This document shows positions 16,476-23,940 of a DNA stretch of 43,091 nt, one piece after another. Position 1 is the first letter of the stretch. Every line of letters starts with the position of its first letter. The position numbers and the translations under genes are program-made. Source of the stretch: Bacteroidales bacterium UBA3630 (GTDB lineage Bacteria > Bacteroidota > Bacteroidia > Bacteroidales > P3); the NCBI GenBank assembly GCA_002373995.1, contig DFLB01000032.1:221-43311 (forward strand), read 5' to 3'. The notes beneath the pieces are model-generated. The model ran no database searches and was not told where the DNA came from. It worked only from the letters and a program-made list of their open reading frames with translations.

Positions 16476-17900
16476 ATGAAAAAGGGAATACTCAAGGCGG
16501 TTTTCGTCCTGGCAACCATGCTGGGATGCTTTGGAACGTCCATGTCACAAGAGGCGGAACAGGTGGTGGACAACGTTGTGTTCAATCGAAACGGAGCCAA
16601 TGTTTCGATGTTGTCGGTACTCCTCCCACTGCCGCAGACCAATATGTACCAGACGGTGGTACAGACAGACTATGGCGACGGTACCCTATGCAATATTGCA
16701 GAATCGTCTGACAAATACGTGCGCTTTCAGCGGACCAATGTCAGCGAGAACACCCTAACCTTTGGCATCACTACCAAGCTGATCCACCATGAGGTACACA
16801 TAGACTTCGCACAGGTGGACGACGACGTTCCCTATGACACCTCCTCCATTGAGTATCAACGACACACGGGGGCGACAACGGAAGGGTCGGTAGCACCCGG
16901 GAACGCCATCATTACCAACGTTGGAGACAGCCTTTGGGCCCTGTCGTCAGGCATTGTCGACTATGCACAGCGGTGCTACGACTACGTGGCGCAGAACTTC
17001 TCCTATCTCAATCCGAACACCGGCATTCATCCTGTGAGCCAGGTTTTGGCGGCTGGTGGCGGAGACTGCGGAAATCTATCCTCTATTTTCGTCTCGCTGC
17101 TACGGCACAAAGGAATACCCTCACGCCATGTGGTGTCATATTTCTCGAACGGGGGGACTCATGTTTGGGCGGAGTTTATGATACAGGATTTCGGGTGGAT
17201 ACCCGTCGATGTCACCTACCACATGAGCGATCCGACAGGCAACTACTTTGGCCACAACGACTATAACGCTGTCGTGGTGGGCTTTGACGTAGATGCTCTC
17301 TATAGTCGCTGGAACAGCAACGACACCTACAGGACACCCCTGTTGCAGACCTACCAGTGGTGGTTCTGGGGCAACGGGAACCCCTCGACAACGTGGCAAG
17401 TGTCAGGCAGCCCCATCGATGTGGTCTTTCACCTGCAGGCTACGAGCAACAATACTGACCGGGGCATGGTGCTGGGGGGAGGATACTACACTGCTTTCGA
17501 CACAGCCACCCTTTACGCTGTGCCGAAAGCCGACATTCTGTTCAAAGGATGGAACGACGGCGAAACTGCCAATCCACGGCGGGTGGCTATGGATGGGGAT
17601 GTGGCTATAGAAGCCCTCTTTTCCGAGCAGGACACCGTCATCGTCCACGACACCATATACATAACGACAGAAGACATCAACATGCCCACAGAGCAATCCA
17701 TCAAGGTGTACTCGGAAGATGGGTTCCTCGTTGTTGACGGCTATTTCGATGGCATGGTGATACTGTATGACCTGACAGGGAGAAAACTCGAAGAGCAACA
17801 AGGCCGCCATAGTCCGCTGCGATTCCATGTACCTGCAAGCGGGGCCTATCTTATCAAATCGGGAGACGGCATCACAAGGAAGATTGTACTGTCACGGTAG
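16476..17900 (+). CDS. Secreted transglutaminase-like protein with InlB-like repeat and T9SS-type tail
   Basis: A 474-residue exported protein. The ATG at 16476 opens a signal peptide (MKKGILKAVFVLATMLGCFGTSMSQ). The transglutaminase-like core contains a plausible Cys-His-Asp triad: Cys in GGGDCGNLSSIFVSLLR, His in GGTHVWAEFMIQ, Asp in GWIPVDVTYH. Such domains act as proteases, amidases or acyl transferases on peptides. A divergent InlB-B-like segment follows (GGGYYTAFDTATLYAVPKADILFKGW...AIEALFSE). The C-terminal roughly 75 residues (KVYSEDGFLVVDG...GMVILYDLTGRKLEE...SGAYLIKSG...KIVLSR) resemble a T9SS sorting domain. A surface or secreted enzyme is likely; the substrate is unknown. It stands alone with its own promoter. 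Confidence 0.85.
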   Translation: MKKGILKAVFVLATMLGCFGTSMSQEAEQVVDNVVFNRNGANVSMLSVLLPLPQTNMYQTVVQTDYGDGTLCNIAESSDKYVRFQRTNVSENTLTFGITTKLIHHEVHIDFAQVDDDVPYDTSSIEYQRHTGATTEGSVAPGNAIITNVGDSLWALSSGIVDYAQRCYDYVAQNFSYLNPNTGIHPVSQVLAAGGGDCGNLSSIFVSLLRHKGIPSRHVVSYFSNGGTHVWAEFMIQDFGWIPVDVTYHMSDPTGNYFGHNDYNAVVVGFDVDALYSRWNSNDTYRTPLLQTYQWWFWGNGNPSTTWQVSGSPIDVVFHLQATSNNTDRGMVLGGGYYTAFDTATLYAVPKADILFKGWNDGETANPRRVAMDGDVAIEALFSEQDTVIVHDTIYITTEDINMPTEQSIKVYSEDGFLVVDGYFDGMVILYDLTGRKLEEQQGRHSPLRFHVPASGAYLIKSGDGITRKIVLSR

Positions 17901-17924
17901 AGAAATACCGACGGTGGACGGAGG

Positions 17925-19322
17925 ATGTGCGGAGCGGATACGGAGGAAGAGCGGAGGAAGAGCCTTGTTATTGCCTACCTGCGGCGGTGGACCTGGGAGG
18001 GGTTGAGGCCGGTGGTGCGGCGGAAGAACTTGGAGAAAAGGGGTTGCGAGGCGAAGTTGAGGATCAGCTACCTCACTGTGGAGGGAGGCGAATTTGCCAG
18101 CATCAATGGTGGACGAGGCAATAAAACAGAGGGCGTAGCCCTTGAAGATGATATCGTTTTCTCGCTGCGTATCAAGGGTGGCACCATCCACGGTTCAATC
18201 TATGGAGCCGCTTCGGCCAACCCCAGTTTCGGTGGTCGCCGCGTCGTGATGACCGGCGGCATGGTGGAAGGATGGATTGCCGGAGGATGCGACGGGACGA
18301 CCTCCGGCGGCGGTGCTACTTTAGGCAACGCCTATTTCTACATTGGCGGTAACGCCAAAGTGGGTAACACAGAAAACCCCAGCAGGAGACTTGACGATAC
18401 TGATGGCGGCAACATCTTCGGCGCCGACCGTGGCCGAAGCAACCAGGGCGTCAGTGCCAACCCCGCCTCCATGAAGAACGCCTTCATTGTCTTGGCCGAC
18501 GACGGCTTTGTGCTTCGCAACATCTACGGTGGCGGCGACTACGGCTACACCGGCGTGGTGACTTTCGACGGCCAGACCTCTGCCGCAACGTCAGCCAACT
18601 TCTTCGTCTTGGGCGGCACACTGAATGGCAGTCTCTTTGGTGGCGGCAACAACAATAACAGCGCCTGTACCAATGCCAACATCACCATGACCGGCGGGCT
18701 CGTCAAAGGCGGGCTCTATGGCGGCAGCAACAGCAGCGGCATCATGACCTACAATGTCAACATAAAGGTTAACGGCGGACAGGTGGGCGACGGCGAAAGC
18801 GGGGACGGCGTCTTCGGTGGCGGTTATGGAGAGAACACCTTGGTGTCGGGCAACATCAACGTCACCCTTGGTGCCAGCACGACGGCCACAGACTCGGCCA
18901 CCGTCAACGGCAACGTCTATGGAGGTTCGGCTCTTGGCGATGTCAACGCCAACAGCGGCAACAACACCACCGTCACGATGAATAAAGCCCTCATCAACGG
19001 CAATGTCTTCGGAGGAGCCCTTGGCGATGGAGCGGATGTGAACGGCAAGATTGCTGTTACCGTCAACGGGGGTACCGTCAACGGCAACGTCTATGGTGGT
19101 GGCGACGCGGCTGCCTATAGTCCCAACAGTGACTGCCCTGTAGTGAACATGACGGGCGGCAGGGTGGCCAATATCTTCGGCGGCGGCAAGGGGAACACGG
19201 CCGTTGTCACTGGCAACCCGAAAGTGACTCTCAGCGGGACAGCTGTTGTGAACGGCAATGTTTATGGTGGCGGCGATGCAGCCACCGTCACAGGCAATAC
19301 CTCGGTCATCATCAGGGACTGA
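17925..19322 (+). pseudogene. Truncated Gly-rich beta-repeat surface protein (NGNVYGGG repeats), chimeric 5' end
   Basis: The frame is open for 465 codons, but the first roughly 46 (MCGADTEEERRKS...) are antisense to an AraC remnant and look artificial. From about 18064 it encodes repeats of the form G-G-x-V-N-G-N-V-Y-G-G-G with TMTGG or TVNGG strands, as in large Bacteroidota beta-solenoid-like surface proteins. There is no signal peptide and no T9SS tail, and the frame stops abruptly after a repeat (TSVIIRD). The identical 20-mer-scale DNA repeat around GTCAACGGCAACGTCTATGG occurs at 18902 and 19077, with variants at 18998 and 19251. This is most likely an internal fragment left by recombination; expression is doubtful. 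Confidence 0.6.
17975..18063 (-). pseudogene. 3' remnant of an AraC-family regulator
   Basis: Read on the minus strand, this stretch encodes LNFASQPLFSKFFRR, then TTGLNPSQVHRRR and a stop (TAG at 17977-17975). That is the second helix-turn-helix and C-terminus typical of AraC regulators (compare the family pattern GFxSQSxFSxxFKxxxGxxPSxYR). Homology stops abruptly near 18063, where the Gly-rich repeat sequence on the other strand begins. Everything upstream of the final roughly 28 codons is gone. Confidence 0.7.
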
Positions 19323-19338
19323 GGTTTCACGTGAAACA
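19323..19338. promoter_or_regulatory. parS-like ParB-binding palindrome (15/16)
   Basis: GGTTTCACGTGAAACA differs from the classical parS TGTTTCACGTGAAACA by one base. It lies between the convergent Gly-rich fragment and the YbaK gene. Confidence 0.85.
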
Positions 19339-19355
19339 TTGATTTTACTACGTTA

Positions 19356-19859
19356 TCAACAATTGAGATCGTATAAATCAACGATTTCGTAGGGGTTGCC
19401 TATCTGCCGGGCGAACTTCAGCATATCGTCGCGGGAGATTACCAGCGAGGCACGGTTGTCGTTGGGGTGAAAGCTGACCTTTTCGGCTTGCAGGAGGTGG
19501 CGGTCGACAAAGAGAGTCACCTCATGGTTGAGGTCGTTGACAAGCGTAAAGAGCGAGACGCTTCCCGGCATGACGCCGAGGTAGCGCATCATGCGCTCGG
19601 GGCTGGCGAAGGAGAGCTTGCCCTGGTGCAGACGGTGCTCCATGTCGTGGATATCCATGGGGTAGCGGCTGTCCATGATGACGAGGTAGTGGCGGTTGCC
19701 CTTGTGGTTGCGGAAGAAGAGGTTTTTGCAGAGCGTGGTGCCCTCGCCGCGGTAGAACTGCGCAGCGATTTCGATGGTGGGAGCTTCGGGGTGCTCGTAG
19801 TAGTCAAAGGGGATGCCCATGCGTTCGAGGGCGGAATAAACTTGCGGTTGTCCTATCAT
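19356..19859 (-). CDS. YbaK/ProX-type aminoacyl-tRNA deacylase
   Basis: A 167-residue stand-alone editing protein of the YbaK/ProX (PrdX) family, which hydrolyses mischarged tRNA, typically Ala- or Cys-tRNA(Pro). Family features are YYEHPEAPTIEIAAQFYRGEG near the N-terminus, CKNLFFRNHKGNRHYLVIM with the conserved Lys, and LGVMPGSVSLFTLVND leading to EVTLFVDRHLL. Length and layout match free-standing ProX (about 165 residues). It is last in a minus-strand row with the AlkZ-related and permease genes (39-bp gap upstream). Confidence 0.88.
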   Translation of the reverse strand: MIGQPQVYSALERMGIPFDYYEHPEAPTIEIAAQFYRGEGTTLCKNLFFRNHKGNRHYLVIMDSRYPMDIHDMEHRLHQGKLSFASPERMMRYLGVMPGSVSLFTLVNDLNHEVTLFVDRHLLQAEKVSFHPNDNRASLVISRDDMLKFARQIGNPYEIVDLYDLNC

Positions 19860-19897
19860 GGCTGTTCTATATCAAAAGGAGGGGAAGAGGAGGAGGT

Positions 19898-20590
19898 CTA
19901 CTTTAGGAGCTTGAGAATCTGCCTGTCGGAAGCGTCGGGGAGCAGACGGTGGAGATGGTCAACCAGGCGGCGGTGCGACTCGGCGGGGGTGCGGGGACAC
20001 TGGCAACGGTCGGCACCCAGGAGACGCTCGGGGGTGGTCAGGAGAGAGAGTCCCCAGCCGTAGGCATGGCCATGCTTGTCGTGAGGATAGACAAAATCCT
20101 GCGTCACGATGCGGCATGCCATCTGCAGACGGTTGACGTAGCCGTCGAACAGGGAACGCATTTTAGGGCCCACCAGACCACAGGCGCTGCGCAGGTCACG
20201 GCTGACCATGCTGCCGCGCTCGCGGAGGGTGTCGAGGATGGCCTCGCTGATGGCACCGGCCTCGCTCTCGTCGTCGGGCAAGGGGTAGATGCTGCGGCGC
20301 CAATTCATGAAGTCGGGCCACCACTCGAGGCTGATGAAGCCTGCCTTGCCGGCGAAGAACTTGCCGTAGACGCAGTCGCTCTCTGTGACGACGGGGCCCT
20401 TCCATTTCCACAAGGGCCACTCCCATCCGCCGTCAGGCAAGACCACGTAGCGGCACTCGTCGGCCACGAGGGCGTCGGCACTGAAGCCCGCCACGCCGCT
20501 TTCGAGCAGCGGCAGGAAGCCCAATTGCTGAATGCGCTCCATCAACTCAGGGCAGGAACGAATCTCCTTGTTCAACGGCGGACAAATCAT
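19898..20590 (-). CDS. AlkZ-related (YcaQ-like) protein
   Basis: A 230-residue protein resembling the short AlkZ-related proteins of Bacteroidales, distant relatives of the YcaQ/AlkZ DNA glycosylases. Supporting segments are GWEWPLWKWKGPVV, KFFAGKAGFISLEWWPDFMNWRR and a winged-helix-like region SEAILDTLRERGSMVSRDLRSACGL, followed by LFDGYVNRLQMACRIVTQDFVYPHDKHGHAYGWGLSLLTTPE. Full AlkZ enzymes are about 400 residues, so this is either a reduced form or a separate family; glycosylase activity is not established. A 22-bp gap links it to the upstream permease gene. Confidence 0.6.
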   Translation of the reverse strand: MICPPLNKEIRSCPELMERIQQLGFLPLLESGVAGFSADALVADECRYVVLPDGGWEWPLWKWKGPVVTESDCVYGKFFAGKAGFISLEWWPDFMNWRRSIYPLPDDESEAGAISEAILDTLRERGSMVSRDLRSACGLVGPKMRSLFDGYVNRLQMACRIVTQDFVYPHDKHGHAYGWGLSLLTTPERLLGADRCQCPRTPAESHRRLVDHLHRLLPDASDRQILKLLK

Positions 20591-20611
20591 GCAGCAAGAG
20601 GTTTTAGCACA

Positions 20612-21856
20612 TCAAGCCTCCTGGCCGGCCTGTCCGCGGAACTCGAAGCCTGCTTGTTCGACGGCGCGGCGCACATCGTCGGCGGAGGCGGTGCCGGTCA
20701 CGGTGACGGTCTTGGCGCCGAGGTTCACCTCGGCAGAGGCAACGCCCTTGAGGGCGCTGACAGCTTGTTCGACGGCGGCCTTGCAGTGGTTGCAGTGCAT
20801 GCCCTCAACGGCATATACGACCGTTCCTTCGGTCAGTTCTTGTTTTTTGAATTTGCTGAAGAATTTCATGCTTAAAGCGAATATGATTAGACAAAGGAGA
20901 ATGGCGGAGCAGACGGTGCGGAAGATGGAGGGATGGTGGGGCAGGGGATTGCCGCAGCAGTCGGTGGCGGCGGCAGAAAGAGAGAGGTCGGCCCCGATGC
21001 CCAGAGCGTTGATGAGCAGTCCGAAGAGGATGGAGAAGACGACGATGGTGGCCAGGTAGATGGCTGTGAAGCGGCTGCCGAGCGATTTGCGCACCACGAG
21101 GATGGAGGCCAGGTTGACAGCAGGTCCAGCCATGAGCATCACCAGGGCGGCCCCCGGCGAGAGGCCTTTCATCATCAGCGCCGCCGCCACGGGGATGCTG
21201 CCTGTGGAGCAGATGTACATAGGCACGGCGATGAGGAGGATGACGAGCATCTGCAGCAGGGGCTGTCGGCCGAAGGTCAGGAAGAACTCGTCAGGGACGG
21301 CGATATTGATCAGGGCGGCGAGCAGGAGGCCGATAAAGAGGCGGAGGCCGATGTCCTGGATCATGTCGAAGTAGGCATAGCGCAGGACGCGCCAGAGGCG
21401 GTTTCCGCGTTCGACATGGCAAGAAGTCAGGGCGGTGTCCTGCACGGGATTGTCGGGCACAAGGCGGTTGACCAGCAGGCCGCCGCAGATGCCGGTGATG
21501 AGGGCTGCCGCGGGGCGTACGATGGCGAAGCCGAGGCCCATCATCGAGAAGGTGGCCAGGATGGAGTCGATGCCCGTCTGGGGGGTGGCGATGAGGAAAG
21601 AGGCCACGGCACCTTTTGAGGCGCGTTCGTTCTTGAGGCCTATGGCAGTGGGGATGACGCCGCAGGAGCATAGCGGCAGCGGGATGCCCAAGAGGGCGGC
21701 ATAGAGGACGGAGAGCTTGTTGTCGCGTGAGAGAAATCTGGCATAGAATTTGCGGGGGATGAAGACGTGCAGGATGCCGGCGATGAGGAAACCGAGCAAG
21801 AGGTAGGGGCTCATCTCGTTGACGATAGTCAGGAAGGAAGAAAAGAACTGGTTCAT
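20612..21856 (-). CDS. Metal-efflux permease (SO_0444/YraQ-like) with C-terminal HMA domain
   Basis: A 414-residue membrane protein with about ten hydrophobic segments. The two permease halves carry the conserved motif GIPLPLCSCGVIPTAIGL, and a second half includes VPMYICSTGSIPVAAALM and AGPAVNLASI. This matches the DUF318/SO_0444 family of putative Cu/Zn exporters. The C-terminal roughly 65 residues form a heavy-metal-associated domain with GMHCNHCKAAVEQAV, which binds soft metals through CxxC. The ATG at 21856 is preferred over the GTG at 21883. A perfect parS site lies directly upstream. Confidence 0.85.
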   Translation of the reverse strand: MNQFFSSFLTIVNEMSPYLLLGFLIAGILHVFIPRKFYARFLSRDNKLSVLYAALLGIPLPLCSCGVIPTAIGLKNERASKGAVASFLIATPQTGIDSILATFSMMGLGFAIVRPAAALITGICGGLLVNRLVPDNPVQDTALTSCHVERGNRLWRVLRYAYFDMIQDIGLRLFIGLLLAALINIAVPDEFFLTFGRQPLLQMLVILLIAVPMYICSTGSIPVAAALMMKGLSPGAALVMLMAGPAVNLASILVVRKSLGSRFTAIYLATIVVFSILFGLLINALGIGADLSLSAAATDCCGNPLPHHPSIFRTVCSAILLCLIIFALSMKFFSKFKKQELTEGTVVYAVEGMHCNHCKAAVEQAVSALKGVASAEVNLGAKTVTVTGTASADDVRRAVEQAGFEFRGQAGQEA

Positions 21857-21888
21857 AGTTGGTTCGCTTTTGTCGCGCTGCACTGCCT

Positions 21889-21904
21889 TGTTTCACGTGA
21901 AACA
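21889..21904. promoter_or_regulatory. parS, perfect ParB-binding site
   Basis: TGTTTCACGTGAAACA, identical to the classical 16-bp parS palindrome, in the 61-bp gap between nadA and the permease gene. Confidence 0.93.
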
Positions 21905-21917
21905 AGGGGGGCGGGGG

Positions 21918-22865
21918 TTATTTGATGATGCCGAGCTGGCGGCTGAGGTCGAGCATGCGGACGATGGGTCGGCGGGCGGCTTCGATCATTTGGGGGGTCA
22001 TGAGGATCTCTGGCTGCTCGTCGCGGAGGCAGCGGTAGAGTTTTTCGAGGGTGTTGAGTTTCATGTAGGCGCAGTCGTCGCAGGCGCAGGATTTGTCGTC
22101 GTGGAGGGTGAGGAACTGCTTGTCTGGGCAGAGGTGGCGCATCTCGTAGAGGATGCCTGTTTCGGTGGCGACGATGATTTGTTGTGCCGGAGATTGCTGG
22201 ATGTAGTTGAGCATGGCTTTGGTGGAGCCGATGAAGTCGGCCACCTGGAGCAGGGCGGGGTTGCATTCGGGGTGGGCGATGACCGGCGCGTCCGGGTGGG
22301 CGGCTTTGAGCTTCAAGATGCCTTCGGCCTGCATAGCATCGTGGACGGTGCAGACGCCGTTCCAGAGGAGCATGTTGCGTCCGGTGACACGGTTGATGTA
22401 GCCACCGAGGTTGCGGTCAGGGGCGAAGATGATTTTCTGGTCTTCGGGGAGAGAGCGGACGAGTTTTTCGGCGTTGCCGCTGGTGCAGATGAGGTCGCTG
22501 AGTGCTTTGATTTCGGCAGAGCAGTTGACGTAGGAGATGACCATGTGGTCAGGGTGAGCGGCTTTGAAGGCTGCAAATTCAGCGGCTTTGCAACTTTCAG
22601 CCAATGAGCAACTTGCTTCCATGTCAGGCAGGAGGACCTTGCGGGAGGGGTTGAGGATTTTGGCTGTTTCGGCCATGAAGTGAACTCCGCAGAAGACGAT
22701 GATTTGGGCTTCGGTGCGTTGGGCCTCCTGAGCGAGGGCGAGGCTATCGCCGACAAAGTCGGAGAGTGCTTGTATTTCGTGGCGCTGGTAGTAGTGGCCA
22801 AGGATGACGGCGTTTTTTTCTTTTTTCAATCGCAGTATTTCCTGCTTCAGTTCCTCGTTGTTCAT
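21918..22865 (-). CDS. nadA: Quinolinate synthase
   Basis: A 315-residue [4Fe-4S] enzyme that condenses iminoaspartate with dihydroxyacetone phosphate to form quinolinate in NAD synthesis. Visible features are ILGHYYQRHEIQALSDFVGDSL at the N-terminus, Cys in FCGVHFMAETAKIL, Cys in WNGVCTVHDAM, and a C-terminal Cys cluster in KSCACDDCAYMKLNTLEKLY. The start at 22865 (MNNEELKQEI) is chosen because the longer frame runs through the promoter. nadB and nadC are not in the window. It is divergent from rpiB across the long origin-like gap. Confidence 0.95.
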   Translation of the reverse strand: MNNEELKQEILRLKKEKNAVILGHYYQRHEIQALSDFVGDSLALAQEAQRTEAQIIVFCGVHFMAETAKILNPSRKVLLPDMEASCSLAESCKAAEFAAFKAAHPDHMVISYVNCSAEIKALSDLICTSGNAEKLVRSLPEDQKIIFAPDRNLGGYINRVTGRNMLLWNGVCTVHDAMQAEGILKLKAAHPDAPVIAHPECNPALLQVADFIGSTKAMLNYIQQSPAQQIIVATETGILYEMRHLCPDKQFLTLHDDKSCACDDCAYMKLNTLEKLYRCLRDEQPEILMTPQMIEAARRPIVRMLDLSRQLGIIK

Positions 22866-22895
22866 AGCGATAAAATATAATGTCTTTTGGGAGTG

Positions 22896-22922
22896 CAAAG
22901 ATACGACTTTTTCAGCGTCCAA
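22896..22922 (-). promoter_or_regulatory. nadA promoter
   Basis: On the minus strand, TTG at 22922-22920, 16 bp, TATCTTTG at 22903-22896. The -7 element is a full match; the spacer is slightly short. The start codon lies 30 bp downstream. Confidence 0.6.
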
Positions 22923-23300
22923 TCATAATTTCTTAAATTTTTTATTTCTTTTATGTTTATTTTTTAGGGGTGTTAATATGGTTGATAAGTGGGGTAAAGG
23001 TGGAGAGGGGGATAGAAGATATGAGATGCAATTCACAATGTTTTCAACTTGATAAGTGGGTGAGGGACAGGCGAGTGAGAGGATTGTTAACTGATGGTTG
23101 AAAAGAGAAGTAACAGGGAAAAGTGAAAAACCGGAAATGCGAGTTAGCGAGGGTTGATTTTGTTGAAAAGGGGCTGAAAAAAGGCTGGGTTTTCAACTTT
23201 TTTTCTTTTCAACAGGGTTTTGAAACGGATTTAACAACGGTTTGAACAGGGGTTGTTAATTAACAGAAAGAGAGAAAGGGGAGGAAAGATTATGCAGAGG

Positions 23301-23349
23301 ATATGCTTAGGTAGAGCTTAGGATGAACTTAGGAAACGCTTAGGAAGGG
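23301..23349. repeat. 11-bp tandem array, CTTAGG core, with G-run (second copy)
   Basis: Four units of 11 bp (ATATGCTTAGG, TAGAGCTTAGG, ATGAACTTAGG, AAACGCTTAGG) at 23301-23344, followed by AAGGGGG. The CTTAGG core is invariant while the other five bases drift, so the core and its spacing seem to be what is kept. Same architecture as 1-52. Confidence 0.88.
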
Positions 23350-23459
23350 GGTTAAAAGGCTGGATATAAAGGCGATGGAGTGAAATAGGGGTGGTAAAGG
23401 TGTTGATATCAGGTGAATATTTTTTCGAAGGAAGAGTGAGGAAAGAGGAAAAATGTGAG

Positions 23460-23467
23460 TATTTTTG
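23460..23467 (+). promoter_or_regulatory. Probable -7 element for rpiB
   Basis: TATTTTTG, a full TAnnTTTG match 25 bp before the rpiB start. No convincing -33 TTTG is seen at the usual spacing. Confidence 0.5.
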
Positions 23468-23492
23468 CAAAAATTTTAAATTGAAAATCAAG

Positions 23493-23936
23493 ATGAAAGA
23501 GATTATTCCGATAGCCTGCGACCATGCAGGATACGAGTTGAAACAGTGCGTGATGGCGCATTTGAGAGAGAGGGGATTTGAGGTGAAGGACTATGGGACC
23601 TATTCGACGGAGAGCTGCGACTATCCGGATTATGCCCACCAGGTTGGGTCGGCGCTGGAGAAGGGAGAGTATGGAAGGGGCATAGTGATCTGCGGTTCGG
23701 GTAACGGTGTGCAGATGACGGTCAATAAGTACAGGCATGTGCGGTGTGCGCTGTGTTGGACGCCGGAGATAGCCCACCTGGGTCGTCAGCACAATGATTG
23801 CAACTGTGTGTCGTTGCCGGCCCGTTTTATCGACGAGGAGACAGCGCTGAAGATAGTGGACGAGTACCTGGACACGCCGTTCGAGGGGGGTCGCCATGCG
23901 CGGAGAGTGGAGAAAATCAGTGAGGTGAAATGCTAA
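23493..23936 (+). CDS. rpiB: Ribose-5-phosphate isomerase B
   Basis: A 147-residue RpiB/LacAB-fold enzyme that interconverts ribose 5-phosphate and ribulose 5-phosphate in the pentose-phosphate pathway. Motifs present are IACDHAGYELK at the N-terminus, GIVICGSGNGVQM with the catalytic Cys, RHVRCALCWTPEIA and RQHNDCNCVSLPAR. The ATG at 23493 starts at the first beta-strand; the longer open frame runs back through the -7 element. The TTG start of deoC follows 4 bp after the stop, forming a pentose/deoxyribose-phosphate pair. Confidence 0.95.
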   Translation: MKEIIPIACDHAGYELKQCVMAHLRERGFEVKDYGTYSTESCDYPDYAHQVGSALEKGEYGRGIVICGSGNGVQMTVNKYRHVRCALCWTPEIAHLGRQHNDCNCVSLPARFIDEETALKIVDEYLDTPFEGGRHARRVEKISEVKC

Positions 23937-23940
23937 GATA

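Larger units (their letters stand above)
22920..23492. other. Long AT-rich intergenic region, candidate replication origin
   Basis: The longest gene-free stretch in the window. It holds an AT-rich block at 22921-22975 and two TTGATAAGTGGG copies (22982, 23050). There are five TTTTCAAC-type 9-mers on both strands: TTTTCAACT 23041, GGTTGAAAA 23096, TGTTGAAAA 23161, TTTTCAACT 23191 and TTTTCAACA 23207. It also contains TTGTTAATTAACA near 23253 and the CTTAGG array at 23301. The best 9-mers match 7/9 of the E. coli DnaA box TTATCCACA. parS sites lie 1.0 and 3.6 kb to the left. It could equally hold an unrecognised RNA or a regulatory region. Confidence 0.4.

Noticed and set aside
22804..23052. 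An 82-codon + strand frame entering the nadA-rpiB gap
   Set aside because: Begins inside antisense nadA and runs into the AT-rich block (FLNFLFLLCLFF); no homology or start signal.
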